DNA of 64,000 nucleotides from positions 434,001 through 498,000 of the forward strand of contig NZ_CP155075.1 of the NCBI RefSeq assembly GCF_039621805.1, in the 5' to 3' direction. Positions 34,575-43,562 of the stretch are shown here, piece by piece; within the stretch, counting starts at the first letter, position 1, and every line of letters begins with the position of its first letter. The notes beneath the pieces are model-generated. The model was not told the DNA's origin, did not search any database, and worked only from the letters and a program-made list of their open reading frames with translations. A program made the position numbers and the translations under genes. The stretch is from Paraburkholderia sp. PREW-6R (GTDB lineage Bacteria; Pseudomonadota; Gammaproteobacteria; Burkholderiales; Burkholderiaceae).

Positions 34575-34930
34575 GGGAGCGGCGCAAGTTGTCGCCCCCG
34601 TCGCACAGTACCTCCATCACGTATTGCCGGAGGTTATCAACGTGAAAACGAGCACACGCTAAGCGCGCTTGATCGGTAAGACATCGAGGTAGGGCGCTAC
34701 AACCACTCCTGTCCTTCGCCGCCTGCCGACGAATCTGCGCGTCGTTCGCGCTAGCGATTCCCTGTATCCCTCTCGTCACCGTCTCGCCGTTGCGCTCGAA
34801 GTGCACGTCCTCTGGATAGCTCGTATGCGGATACGTGAGGAATCGGTGACGATCGAGCTCGACGGATAGTCGAGCGTTCCATGCCGTGCGAGATAAGCAG
34901 GCGATTCGCCGACCGTGTGACGCGCCCCCG
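34575..34930 (-). pseudogene. Decayed LysR-family regulator, ligand-domain remnant
   Basis: On the minus strand the region encodes pieces of a LysR effector domain in more than one frame: GESPAYLARHGTLDYPSS near 34920-34860, then, in another frame, HRFLTYPHTSYPEDVHFERN, GIQGIASANDAQIRRQA and ALPRCLTDQARL. The order matches the C-terminal half of a LysR protein, but at least one frameshift separates the pieces and the HTH half is missing. Non-functional remnant; boundaries approximate. Confidence 0.65.
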
Positions 34931-35074
34931 CAGACCCAGACACGCTTTAGAAAAACTAAATCAACGTGCAGCGTCGCCTTACTGTTCGCCGGAATTTTGA
35001 GTTTCTATTCTTGGCTCGTCCCCGGCGCGTGAAGCGCCAATCTCCATACCGCCAACCAGAACGGATTGTCGACG

Positions 35075-35857
35075 ATGCTAAAGAAAATGGTGCTTGGCTT
35101 ACCGCTGATATTTGCCGCGCTGTCCTTGAGCGTCGCCGCGAAAGACATGACGGATCTCAAATTCGGGGTTGATCCGACTTATCCGCCGTTCGAATCGAAA
35201 GCCGCGGACGGTAAGCTCGTCGGCTTCGAAATCGATCTCGGCAATGAGATCTGCCGGCGGCTGCAGGTGAAGTGCGTATGGGTGGAGACACCTTTCGACA
35301 GCATCATCCCCGCGCTGCAGGGACGCAAGTTCGACGCAATTCTGTCCGCGCTGTCCATAACCCCGCAGCGCGAAACCCAGGTCTCGTTTTCGACCGCCCT
35401 GTTCGACACGCCCAGCAGCCTGCTCGGCAAAGCCGGCTCGCCGATTGTCCCCACCATCGCGTCGCTGAAAGGAAGGAATGTGGGTGTCGCGCAGGGCTCC
35501 ACGCAGGAAGCCTATGCAAAGGCCTACTGGGCGCCGGCGGGTATCAACGTCGTTTCGTACGCGGACCAGCAGCAGGTCGTCAACGATCTACTCGCGGGCC
35601 GTATCGACGTGACGCTCACCGACATGATCGCCGGAAGCGAAGGCTTTCTGAAAACTCCAAAGGGCGCGGGCTATGCATTCCTCGGCCAGCCGATCAACGA
35701 TCCGAAATACCTCGGCAAAGGTGCGGCGATCGGCTTGCGCAAGGACGACGCGGCGCTTCGCGACAGGATCAACGCGGCAATCGACGCGATGATCAGGGAC
35801 GGTACGTACACGCGCATCGAGCAGCGCTACTTCACATTCGATGTGCTCAAGGGCTGA
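35075..35857 (+). CDS. Orphan amino-acid ABC substrate-binding protein
   Basis: Periplasmic binding protein of the Lys/Arg/Orn-type (SBP_bac_3), 260 residues, signal peptide about 1-21. Mature landmarks: LKFGVDPTYPPFESK, GFEIDLGNEICRRLQVKCVW, FDAILSALSITPQR and GVAQGSTQEAYA. No permease or ATPase gene is adjacent, so it must share a transporter encoded elsewhere. Very similar in wording to the protein at 61933-62709. ATG 35075 is used; a TTG 9 bases earlier is possible. Confidence 0.92.
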   Translation: MLKKMVLGLPLIFAALSLSVAAKDMTDLKFGVDPTYPPFESKAADGKLVGFEIDLGNEICRRLQVKCVWVETPFDSIIPALQGRKFDAILSALSITPQRETQVSFSTALFDTPSSLLGKAGSPIVPTIASLKGRNVGVAQGSTQEAYAKAYWAPAGINVVSYADQQQVVNDLLAGRIDVTLTDMIAGSEGFLKTPKGAGYAFLGQPINDPKYLGKGAAIGLRKDDAALRDRINAAIDAMIRDGTYTRIEQRYFTFDVLKG

Positions 35858-35875
35858 TGAAGCCGCTCGCGCGAA

Positions 35876-36832
35876 TCAGCCGAGCGTCTTTAGCATGCGG
35901 TCGTTTTCCTGCTGCTGCTTCTTGCCGCACGTGACGAGCCAACGATGAAACGCTCGACAATCCGCGCGATCGAACGCCGTCGGGCGCCATGTCAGGAAGT
36001 ACGGCCAGGGCAGCAAAATGCCGGACGCGAACGGCATCACGAGGCGGCCTGCGGCGACATCGTCGCGGATCATCGAACTTTGCGCGAGCGCAAAACCGTG
36101 TCCGTCGATCGCCGCCTGAATGGCGACGCTCGACAGCGAAAAGACACAACGACTCGCGTCGATGCGGTCGCGGTCGCCGAACACGACGCCGTTTGCTTCG
36201 AACCATTCGCGCCACGAGGGCGGCGATGCGAATTTGGGACGCCAGTCAACCGAGATCAGCGGATAACGCAAAATCTCGGCGGCCGTGGAGAGCGGCGCGT
36301 CGCCGGCGATCAGACGCGGACTGCACACCGGCACGACGCTATCGCGAAACAGTTCGACGCTGTTTTCGACGTTGGCGATGCGTTCGCCATAGCTGATACG
36401 GAAATCAATTTCGAGTCCTTCAGGCGAAGGCTCCGTGTGAGTGCCGTCGAGATAGACGCTCAGTTGTGGACGGCGGTTCTGCCACTCGAGCACGCGCGGC
36501 GCGAGCCATTTGGACAGCAGCGAAGGCAGCGCGCTCAGGCTGAGGTTGCGCGCGTTCTTCGCTCGCTGAATATCGGCATGCGCGACACGCAGACTCTCGA
36601 ACGCTGTCGCGCAACGCTCGTGATATTGACGGCCGATCGCTGTCTGACGCAACCGCTTGCCGTCCTTCTCCGTCAGATGCATGCCGAGCGTGTCTTCGAG
36701 CAGCTTCAGTTGCTGGCTGACCGCGCCGGGAGAAATGCCGAGCCGCCGCGCGGTCTCGGCAACGCCGTTACAGCGCCCGAGCGCTTCGAATACCTGCAGC
36801 GCACGCAGCGGCGGTGAGAGCTTGTCAGTCAT
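35876..36832 (-). CDS. LysR-family regulator (GcvA-like)
   Basis: LysR regulator of 318 residues. HTH: LRALQVFEALGRCNGVAETARRLGISPGAVSQQLKLLE (split at the turn; recognition helix SPGAVSQQLKLLE). The effector domain includes LEIDFRISYGE and AIDGHGFALAQSSMI, as in GcvA/AmpR-like proteins. It is convergent with the binding-protein gene and divergent from the Rieske oxygenase gene; the latter is the likely target. The C-terminal tail is rich in Lys, Gln and Glu. Confidence 0.92.
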   Translation of the reverse strand: MTDKLSPPLRALQVFEALGRCNGVAETARRLGISPGAVSQQLKLLEDTLGMHLTEKDGKRLRQTAIGRQYHERCATAFESLRVAHADIQRAKNARNLSLSALPSLLSKWLAPRVLEWQNRRPQLSVYLDGTHTEPSPEGLEIDFRISYGERIANVENSVELFRDSVVPVCSPRLIAGDAPLSTAAEILRYPLISVDWRPKFASPPSWREWFEANGVVFGDRDRIDASRCVFSLSSVAIQAAIDGHGFALAQSSMIRDDVAAGRLVMPFASGILLPWPYFLTWRPTAFDRADCRAFHRWLVTCGKKQQQENDRMLKTLG

Positions 36833-36897
36833 CTTGATGCGGTCCCTGTGGTCGATGTGCGCGGAAGACCAGATGACAGTTTAGCGTTTCTAAAACA

Positions 36898-36920
36898 ACC
36901 GGAAGCGTTCAGCTTCTGGT
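36898..36920. promoter_or_regulatory. Near-perfect inverted repeat upstream of Rieske oxygenase gene
   Basis: ACCGGAAG-7 nt-CTTCTGGT, 7 of 8 arm positions symmetric, in the 162-base divergent region between LysR and oxygenase genes. Spacing suits a LysR recognition site; binding is inferred only. Confidence 0.4.
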
Positions 36921-36994
36921 TAATACCGCAGTTCAACTTATGCTTTCAACGCGTGCGCAATGTCGCTTTTCTCTCAAATGACGGAGGCCATTCG

Positions 36995-38032
36995 ATGTTT
37001 CTGATGAATGCGTGGTATGTAGCCGCATGGGCCGCGGACGTGAAGCACGCGCTGATGCCGCTCACAATACTCGGCGAACGCGTCGCGCTCTATCGCGGCG
37101 AGGATGGCGAGGCAGTCGCGCTTGAAGACGCCTGTCCACATCGCAAGTTGCCGCTTTCGATGGGTCGGCTTTGCGGCGATCACGTCGAATGCGGCTATCA
37201 CGGTCTCACTTTCGACGCATCCGGCGCCTGCGTCCGCGCACCCGCGACCGGCCGGATTCCGCGGGGCGCGAAGGTACGCAGCTATCCGCTCGCGGAACGC
37301 TACGGGTTGCTATGGATCTGGATGGGCGATCCGCAGCGCGCCGATCCGCGGGCGATCGTTGAAATCGACGAATGGGGCGATCCGTCGTGGGGCATCAATC
37401 GCGGCGACGCCATGACGGTCGATTGCCACTATCTGTACGTAACGGACAACCTGCTCGACCCGTCGCACGTGGCGTGGGTGCACCAGTCGTCGTTCGGCAA
37501 TGCAGCGTGCGAGGCGGAGCCGCTCGACACCGTGGTCGCGGACAACGGCGTCACGGTGTCGCGCTGGATGCGCAATGTCGAAGTCGCGCCGTTTTATGCG
37601 CAATTTGTGCGCTTCGACGGCAACTGCGACCGCAAGCAGCATTATGAAGTGCGCTTTCCGTCACACGCGATCATCAAGGCGATCTTCGCGCCGGCAGGCA
37701 CCGGCACCGACCTGGGCGCGGCGCACCCGGACGTGTTCCTGATGAACTCGTACAACTTCATGACGCCGGTCGACGACTCGCGCACGCGCTACTACTGGTT
37801 CCAGACGCGCAATTTCTCGCCGAACGACGACGACATCTCGCGCCGTTTCGACGAAGACGTGCGTCATGCGTTCGAGGAAGATCGGGCGGTGCTGGCCGCA
37901 GTGCACCGAGGCATGCGCGACAAACGCACGCCGAATATCGATCTCGCCATCGATCTGGGACCGTTGCGTTTCCGGCGGGCGCTCGCGAAAATGATCGAAG
38001 AGGAGAATGGGTTGGCGGCAACTCCGTGCTGA
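36995..38032 (+). CDS. Rieske non-heme iron oxygenase (VanA-like)
   Basis: Oxygenase subunit of 345 residues, of the vanillate-O-demethylase/aromatic-ring-hydroxylating class. Rieske [2Fe-2S] ligands: Cys47-Pro-His49 in EDACPHRKLP and Cys66/His69 in VECGYHGL. The mononuclear iron motif is NLLDPSHVAWVH (Asn152, Asp155, His158, His163). The start at 36995 follows GGAGG with 7 bases spacing. The reductase partner is not in the neighbourhood, so it must be borrowed. Likely substrate: a methoxylated or otherwise substituted aromatic acid; unproven. Confidence 0.92.
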   Translation: MFLMNAWYVAAWAADVKHALMPLTILGERVALYRGEDGEAVALEDACPHRKLPLSMGRLCGDHVECGYHGLTFDASGACVRAPATGRIPRGAKVRSYPLAERYGLLWIWMGDPQRADPRAIVEIDEWGDPSWGINRGDAMTVDCHYLYVTDNLLDPSHVAWVHQSSFGNAACEAEPLDTVVADNGVTVSRWMRNVEVAPFYAQFVRFDGNCDRKQHYEVRFPSHAIIKAIFAPAGTGTDLGAAHPDVFLMNSYNFMTPVDDSRTRYYWFQTRNFSPNDDDISRRFDEDVRHAFEEDRAVLAAVHRGMRDKRTPNIDLAIDLGPLRFRRALAKMIEEENGLAATPC

Positions 38033-38144
38033 TTCTGCCGCCTCGTAAAACGAAGCTGATCGGCGAAGACGCCAAATACGTGCGACGCGTGCTCGTCATC
38101 GTGCCATATGCTGTTCGCGCCGTTCCTACTGGCAAGAGGTATTC

Positions 38145-39275
38145 ATGAAGTATGGCTTTCCCACCACGCCTGATTTCGACACGCAGCGGTCGCGGTTTCT
38201 TGCGGCGGCGCATGCCGCCGGCGCGAGCGTCACGACTTACGATCACCCGCTGAAGGGGCCGAAGGGCGAAGCGCTCGCAACGGATATCGCATGGCTCGGC
38301 AGCGCCGGTGCGCGGCGTGTCCTCGTCGCGCTTTCGGGCACGCATGGCGTGGAGGGCTACTACGGCTCCACGTGCCAGACCGAATGGCTGCACGAACTAG
38401 CCGAGACCCCGTTACCCGATGACGTCGCGATCCTTTTCATCCATCTGATCAATCCACATGGCACCGCATGGGTGCGCCGCGTGAACGAGGACAATGTCGA
38501 TCTGAATCGGAACTACGTCGATTTCGCGCGTGCCCTGCCGCAGAACCCGCACTATGAGCCGCTTCACGCCATCTACACGGCGCGCGATATTGACGGCCAC
38601 GAGCGGCGTCGTGCCGATGCGCTGCTCGCCGAAGCTATCGCCGGATCCAGTTGGTCGGCGGTCAACGCGATCGTCGGGGCGGGACAATACGCACATCAGG
38701 ATGGGCTCTATTTCGGCGGCCAGCAGGCGACATGGTCGAACCACACGTTGCGCGAGATCGTCGAGCGCTTCGTCGCGCCGGCACAAGCGGCGATCGTGTT
38801 CGACCTGCACACCGGCGCGGGGCCATTTGGCCATCCAATGCTGATGACGATCGCACAGACGCCGTACCCCGCACTGGACGACGCGAAAAACCTGTTCGGT
38901 GCATGGCTCTATACGCTGGTGACGCGTCCCGATGCACCCGTCAGCGATACGGGCGTGGTCGCGCGCGCAACAGGCTACACGTCGCAGATGCTGATTGATT
39001 CGGTGCCGCATCGGTCGTTGATGCCGCTCGTGATCGAGTGCGGCACGTATCCGGAAGCGCAGATGCACACGGCTTTGCGCGACGATCATTGGCTATTCTT
39101 GTACGGCGATCCGCGCGACGCGCGCGGGCGTGAGATCACCCACCGTCTGTTCGAATCGTTCATGCCCGCTGATGCGGACTGGCGCGCTTTGGCGTGGTTT
39201 CGCACACGTCAGATCTGGACGCGTGCGCTAGCGGCACTTCCGGTGCTGCCCGCCTTGCGAGCTAGCGGACCATGA
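38145..39275 (+). CDS. DUF2817 family, M14-like zinc carboxypeptidase fold
   Basis: Protein of 376 residues of the DUF2817 family, which has the M14 metallocarboxypeptidase fold. The zinc motif is ALSGTHGVEGYYGS (His67, Glu70). NEDNVDLNRNYVDFA and VFDLHTGAGPFGHP are the other active-site segments (the latter His being the third zinc ligand). No signal peptide, so cytoplasmic. It follows the Rieske gene by about 110 bases. Likely an amidase or peptidase on a small conjugate; family function is not established. Confidence 0.87.
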   Translation: MKYGFPTTPDFDTQRSRFLAAAHAAGASVTTYDHPLKGPKGEALATDIAWLGSAGARRVLVALSGTHGVEGYYGSTCQTEWLHELAETPLPDDVAILFIHLINPHGTAWVRRVNEDNVDLNRNYVDFARALPQNPHYEPLHAIYTARDIDGHERRRADALLAEAIAGSSWSAVNAIVGAGQYAHQDGLYFGGQQATWSNHTLREIVERFVAPAQAAIVFDLHTGAGPFGHPMLMTIAQTPYPALDDAKNLFGAWLYTLVTRPDAPVSDTGVVARATGYTSQMLIDSVPHRSLMPLVIECGTYPEAQMHTALRDDHWLFLYGDPRDARGREITHRLFESFMPADADWRALAWFRTRQIWTRALAALPVLPALRASGP

Positions 39276-39303
39276 GCAGTTTCGGTTAAATCCAAAGGAG
39301 TTG

Positions 39304-39325
39304 CCGTGAGCCGTCGGGCTCACGG
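39304..39325. repeat. Perfect 9-bp stem-loop after the DUF2817 gene
   Basis: CCGTGAGCC-GTCG-GGCTCACGG, a perfect stem with a four-base loop. No T-run follows, but an AGGAGG ribosome site and a short ORF do (39358), so the hairpin may act in RNA upstream of it. Confidence 0.6.
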
Positions 39326-39357
39326 GGTCAAAGCCTTACTACGAGGAGGAATTCGAA

Positions 39358-39423
39358 ATGTCCTCCTGTGATTCATGGCTGCTTTTATCGAACAGCAGCT
39401 CTTTAATCAGCGATGGTCAGTAG
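39358..39423 (+). CDS. Possible 21-residue peptide with strong ribosome site
   Basis: ATG 39358 is preceded by GAGGAGGAATTCGAA (consensus Shine-Dalgarno at 8 bases). The peptide begins MSSCDSWLLL and ends with a Ser-rich stretch before TAG. The ribosome site GGAGGA can pair with TCCTCC at codons 2-3, so translation could be self-masked. It may be a leader peptide or an artefact of a decayed gene start; no family match. Confidence 0.35.
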   Translation: MSSCDSWLLLSNSSSLISDGQ

Positions 39424-39617
39424 GCGTCAGTGCGTGACTGATCACTGATAGTCGATTCGGTGAGGTCGCCGACGGCAGCTTATTGGCACTCCAGTTTGCA
39501 ACAAGTGAAGTTGGCTCACTGAGCGGTCTTGAGAAAGTATCTGGTCGCACCCTGCGCATGTGTCTCGACGGCCGCCGGGAAGGGCGGCAACTTCTTCATC
39601 GCGTCGCATGGCACCGT

Positions 39618-40502
39618 CTACCGGGAAAACTTCACTGCGCTCGACCTGGCCAAGCCGTAGAGCGCTGTTGCAAGAGGCGACCGGGTCGAATGCCTCAACC
39701 AGACGAGCCCTACCTCTCTTGATGGGCACGGCGCTGGAAGCTTCCACCGCTTGGTCCGAGGGTCGGGTGGTCCAAGTAGTGGCCAATCCGGAAGTATGGA
39801 AACACCAAACCCTTCTGCGACGAGCTGCGCGATGTGCTCGATGCCGTCCAGTTCGAACCGCACCTTCGGGCGAACGTTGTTGCGTCGCAGGTAGTCGTCT
39901 GCCATCTTTCCCGCCACGACGTTTCTGTCATACAGGATGAAGGGTTCCCGCGCCGCCGTGATAAAGACGTCCTGAACCTTCATTTCGCTGGGCGTGAGCA
40001 TGATGAGTGGCTCTGCTCGCAAGGGCTCCCACGCACACGTTTTATGCAGGGCGAAGGGGGGATGGACCAAAATGGCCGCATCGAGCTGACCAGACATCAC
40101 CCGCTGCAAGAGCGTCGCAGACGTCCCTGGTTCGATGTAAATCTGCGTCGCCGGATAGGCGCTCATCCATCGTCTGAGGATGGGTGGCAGCAACCCCATC
40201 AGGGCCGTCGGGGTGGCGCCTAAACGCAGCGGCCCTGCCGGGAGCCCGGTGTCCGATGCCGCGGATCGAAGATCCTGCACGCTTCGGAGCAAGTCGCGCG
40301 CTTGCTCGACGATGCGTGCGCCAACGACCGTCGGCTTCACCGTTCGCCCCACTCGCATGAGCAATTCAGAGCCGATATCGGCCTCAAGCGCTTTCATCTG
40401 CTGAGCGATTGTGGTCGGTGCCAGGCCGAGCCTGCGAGCAGCGTCAGCAACAGAGCCACTCTCAACCACGGCTACAAAGCTTTGAAGGAAACGCGTGTCC
40501 AT
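39618..40502 (-). CDS. LysR-family regulator
   Basis: LysR regulator of 294 residues: MDTRFLQSFVAVVESGSVADAARRLGLAPTTIAQQMKALE region is the HTH (recognition helix APTTIAQQMKALE), effector domain with PAGPLRLGATPTALMGLLP and LDAAILVHPPFA. It is divergent from the enolase-superfamily operon with 104 bases between starts and a palindrome in between, and is the probable regulator of it. Composition is a little lower in GC than neighbouring genes, as for the operon it faces. Confidence 0.92.
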   Translation of the reverse strand: MDTRFLQSFVAVVESGSVADAARRLGLAPTTIAQQMKALEADIGSELLMRVGRTVKPTVVGARIVEQARDLLRSVQDLRSAASDTGLPAGPLRLGATPTALMGLLPPILRRWMSAYPATQIYIEPGTSATLLQRVMSGQLDAAILVHPPFALHKTCAWEPLRAEPLIMLTPSEMKVQDVFITAAREPFILYDRNVVAGKMADDYLRRNNVRPKVRFELDGIEHIAQLVAEGFGVSILPDWPLLGPPDPRTKRWKLPAPCPSREVGLVWLRHSTRSPLATALYGLARSSAVKFSR

Positions 40503-40504
40503 CC

Positions 40505-40519
40505 GACGTATTTTACGTC
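40505..40519. promoter_or_regulatory. Perfect palindrome in the LysR/enolase divergent promoter
   Basis: GACGTA-TTT-TACGTC, a perfect dyad 2 bases upstream of the LysR start codon. Its position suits autoregulation and control of the divergent operon. Confidence 0.45.
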
Positions 40520-40606
40520 ATCTGAACGCGGTAACTACACCTTTGTTGAATTGCGTTGGGCGCGTACAGTCTTTCTACGGAAAAAGCCCAAGCCAAAGGA
40601 GGAAGA

Positions 40607-41731
40607 GTGGCCACTATCCATTCCATCGAAGTCTGCGTCGCTCGCGTCCCGCTCGACAAGGTCACCTACCTCTCAAACCGTACCGTCGTGGACCGTCACT
40701 ACGGCCTCGTCAAGGTTCGCAGCAGCGATGGCGCAGAAGGCATTGGCTTTTGCTACGTGGGTAATGCCGCCGGTGAGATTTTCCGCGTTGCCGTTGAGCA
40801 GCTGCTGGCACCGGTCCTCATCGGCCGCGATTCGCTGGCGGTTGAAGGCCTTTGGAAAGAGATGTATCAGGAGTCGCTCCTGCAAGGTCGCATGGGCACC
40901 GTGATGCGCGCGCTGAGCGCTTTGGACATTGCGCTGTGGGACCTGAATGCACGCACCGCAGGGCTGCCCTTGCACAAGTACCTGGGTGCAGTCGAGCTGG
41001 ACCATGTGGATGCGTACGCCAGTGGCGGCTATTACGTTGACGGCAAGACTGCCCAGGAGGTCGGCGAAGAAATGGCGAGCTACGTGGCTCTGGGATTCAA
41101 GGCCGTGAAGATGAAGACCGGTCGCTGGAGCCCCGCTGGCGAAGAGTCTCGCGTGAAGGCTGCTCGCGAAGCGATCGGCCCTGATGTCGAACTCATGCTG
41201 GACTGCAACAACGGCTGGATCGATACCGTTCAGGCCATGCAATACCTACGCCGCATCGAGCAGTACGACCCGTACTTTATCGAAGAGCCCTTCAGCCCGG
41301 ACGACATCGAAAGCCACGCCCGTCTGGCGAAGCTGACCCGCATTCCGGTGGCCACCGCCGAAATCGGCTACGGCCGCTGGTACCACAAGCAGCTGCTGGA
41401 CATGGGCGGTGCCTCCATCCTGCAAACCGACGCAGCTGTCTGCGGAGGCATCACCGAATGGCGTCGAATCGCAGCAATGGCCTCGGGTTACGGTATCCAG
41501 ATGTGCCCGCACTGGTTCCACGACGTGCACGCTCCTCTGGTAGCCGCCACCCAGAACGCTCGATACGTCGAGTTCTTCTGGGACGACCAGGTGTTGAACT
41601 TCCGCCGTCTGGTGGACCGGCAGTTGACTCACAGGGAAGGCCGCGTCCTGCTTCATCAAACCCCTGGTCTGGGCTTCAACTTCGATGAAGCGGAAGTCGC
41701 CCGATACGGCCGCTGGACCAGGGTCTCCTGA
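40607..41731 (+). CDS. Mandelate racemase/muconate-lactonizing enzyme superfamily (acid-sugar dehydratase-like)
   Basis: Enolase-superfamily enzyme of 374 residues. Catalytic residues of the mandelate-racemase subgroup are present: Lys168-x-Lys170 (AVKMKTG), metal ligands Asp199 (MLDCNNG), Glu226 (FIEEPFS) and Glu252 (ATAEIG), and the His302/Asp275 dyad (CPHWFH; LQTDAAV). Start is GTG 40607 with a consensus AAAGGAGG. Members with this pattern dehydrate or epimerise acid sugars. The RraA and hydroxyacid dehydrogenase genes downstream support degradation of a sugar acid. Exact substrate unknown. Confidence 0.9.
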   Translation: MATIHSIEVCVARVPLDKVTYLSNRTVVDRHYGLVKVRSSDGAEGIGFCYVGNAAGEIFRVAVEQLLAPVLIGRDSLAVEGLWKEMYQESLLQGRMGTVMRALSALDIALWDLNARTAGLPLHKYLGAVELDHVDAYASGGYYVDGKTAQEVGEEMASYVALGFKAVKMKTGRWSPAGEESRVKAAREAIGPDVELMLDCNNGWIDTVQAMQYLRRIEQYDPYFIEEPFSPDDIESHARLAKLTRIPVATAEIGYGRWYHKQLLDMGGASILQTDAAVCGGITEWRRIAAMASGYGIQMCPHWFHDVHAPLVAATQNARYVEFFWDDQVLNFRRLVDRQLTHREGRVLLHQTPGLGFNFDEAEVARYGRWTRVS

Positions 41732-41830
41732 GCTGGCTGGGCTCCCATCAGCACGGAGTCCGGTGTCAGCCTGAACTGAGCCCTGTCACTGCTTTTCCTT
41801 CCATCTGACCTGTACCTGGAAACTTTCGTC

Positions 41831-42514
41831 ATGAGCAAACCCAACATCATTAAAGACTTCGACCGCGTTTCTTCCGAACTGGTGAAGAAGGCTTCGCAAT
41901 TCCAGCCAGCGATTCTTTCCGACGTGAACGGTCGGCGAGGTGCCCTGCATGGCCGCATCAAGGCGCTGTATCCTCGCATGAAGCTGGCGGGCCCCGCTTT
42001 TACCGTGGAAGTCCGACCCGGCGACAACCTAATGATTCACGCCGCCCTGGCCGTAGCCAAGCCCGGCGACGTGCTGGTCATCGACGGAAAGGCCGACCAG
42101 ACCTGCGCCCTGATGGGAACCATCATGATGCATGCCGCCCGCGAACGCGGCCTCGCGGGCGTCGTGCTGGACGCTGCCGTGCGCGACTCGCTCGACCTCG
42201 ACGAGCTGGATTTCCCCGTGTTCTCCGTCGGCACGAACCCCAATGGCCCTACCAAGGAAGTCGGCGGCCGTATCGGACACCCCATCGCCTGCGGTGGTGT
42301 CACCGTGCATCCGGGCGACTTCATCATTGCTGACGCTGATGGCGTGATGTGCGTTGAGCGCGAGAAGCTGGAATCACTGCTGGAAAAGGCAGCCGAGAAG
42401 GTTGCGTGGGAAGCGAGGCGCATCGCGGACATCAAGGAAGGCAAACTGAACCCTCCCTATCTGACCCAGGCCCTCATCACCGCAGGGGTCATCAAGGAAG
42501 GTGAAACGCTGTGA
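41831..42514 (+). CDS. RraA-family aldolase/decarboxylase-like protein
   Basis: RraA-like protein of 227 residues. Family members include 4-carboxy-4-hydroxy-2-oxoadipate/4-hydroxy-4-methyl-2-oxoglutarate aldolases and oxaloacetate decarboxylases. Visible motifs: AARERGLAGVVLDAAVRD (Asp/Arg region), then GHPIACGGVTVHPGDFIIAD with the metal-binding Asp. It overlaps the next gene by 4 bases. In this operon it would cleave or decarboxylate a 2-oxo acid made by the enolase-family enzyme. Confidence 0.88.
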   Translation: MSKPNIIKDFDRVSSELVKKASQFQPAILSDVNGRRGALHGRIKALYPRMKLAGPAFTVEVRPGDNLMIHAALAVAKPGDVLVIDGKADQTCALMGTIMMHAARERGLAGVVLDAAVRDSLDLDELDFPVFSVGTNPNGPTKEVGGRIGHPIACGGVTVHPGDFIIADADGVMCVEREKLESLLEKAAEKVAWEARRIADIKEGKLNPPYLTQALITAGVIKEGETL

Positions 42515-43512
42515 GTGCCAAGCCTGTGATTCTGGTCACGGGCGCGGATCTCGCGCCCCAGGCCGTCGCCCTGCTGGCGGACTACGAGATGGTCTACGCC
42601 GGCGCGACGCCAAGCCCGGATGAGCTGCTGCGCCTGACCAGCCAGCACAACCCGACAGCCATCATCGTCCGCTTCGGCGGCGTGACTCCCGTCATCATGG
42701 ATGCGGCTCCCGCGCTGAAAGTCATCTCCAAGCATGGCAGCGGCACCGACACTATCGACAAGCAGGCTGCAGCCGAGCGTAACATCAAGGTGGTCGCGGC
42801 CGTCGGCTCGAACGCTGCGGCGGTGGCGGAGCAGGCCCTGGCGCTGACACTGGCCTGCGCCAAATCGGTGGTCAAGCTCCACGCGCGCATGCAGGCCGGT
42901 CACTGGGACAAGGCCACACACAAGAACGTCGAACTGAACGGCAAAACTATCGGTCTGATTGGCCTGGGCGCCATCGGACAAAAGTTTGCGCGCATGGTGG
43001 ATGCACTGGACATGCGTGTGCTGGGCTTCGACCCCTATGCGAAGGACTTGCCCCGCTATATCCAGCCATCTGACCTGGACACCATCTGGCGTGAATCGGA
43101 CGTCCTGTCGTTCCACTGCCCGCTGACGGCAGACAACCGCAACATGCTTAATGCGCGGACGCTGGCACAATGCAGGAAAGGCGTCATCGTGGTGAACACC
43201 GCACGCGGCGGCCTTATCGACGAGCCTGCGCTCCTGGCTGCAGTGCAGTCGGGCCAGGTGGCGATGGCCGGCCTCGACAGCTTCGCCGTCGAGCCGCTCC
43301 CCGTGCCCCATGTGTTCCGACATCAGGAGCGCATCATCCTCAGCCCTCACATGGGCGGCACCACGAGCGATGCCGTCGTGAGCATGGGCGTTGCAGCCGC
43401 GAGGAATATCCTGGCTGCAATGAACGACTCAGAACGCGCGACATGCTCATCAGGCAAATCCGTTGCGGGCCGGCGCTCGAACGCCGATGTCGTCGATGAC
43501 AATGTCGGTTAG
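42511..43512 (+). CDS. D-isomer-specific 2-hydroxyacid dehydrogenase
   Basis: NAD-dependent 2-hydroxyacid dehydrogenase (PGDH-like) of 333 residues. The Rossmann motif is TIGLIGLGAIGQKFARM; catalytic Arg in VVNTARGGLID, Glu in GLDSFAVEPLP, His in LSPHMGG. GTG 42511 overlaps the RraA stop. Makes or oxidises a 2-keto/2-hydroxyacid in this pathway. Confidence 0.93.
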   Translation: MSAKPVILVTGADLAPQAVALLADYEMVYAGATPSPDELLRLTSQHNPTAIIVRFGGVTPVIMDAAPALKVISKHGSGTDTIDKQAAAERNIKVVAAVGSNAAAVAEQALALTLACAKSVVKLHARMQAGHWDKATHKNVELNGKTIGLIGLGAIGQKFARMVDALDMRVLGFDPYAKDLPRYIQPSDLDTIWRESDVLSFHCPLTADNRNMLNARTLAQCRKGVIVVNTARGGLIDEPALLAAVQSGQVAMAGLDSFAVEPLPVPHVFRHQERIILSPHMGGTTSDAVVSMGVAAARNILAAMNDSERATCSSGKSVAGRRSNADVVDDNVG

Positions 43513-43562
43513 TGAACCTTCATACGCTACGGAACTTCCGCGCTCATATCACAGAGAAAACT

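Larger units (their letters stand above)
39276..39617. other. Intergenic region with hairpin, short ORF and a reading-frame remnant
   Basis: Contains the hairpin at 39304-39325, the short ORF 39358-39423, and an open frame on the plus strand (39523-39660, no normal start) ending ...GGNFFIASHGTVYRENF-TALDLAKP that reads like the tail of a real protein I cannot identify. Confidence 0.5.
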
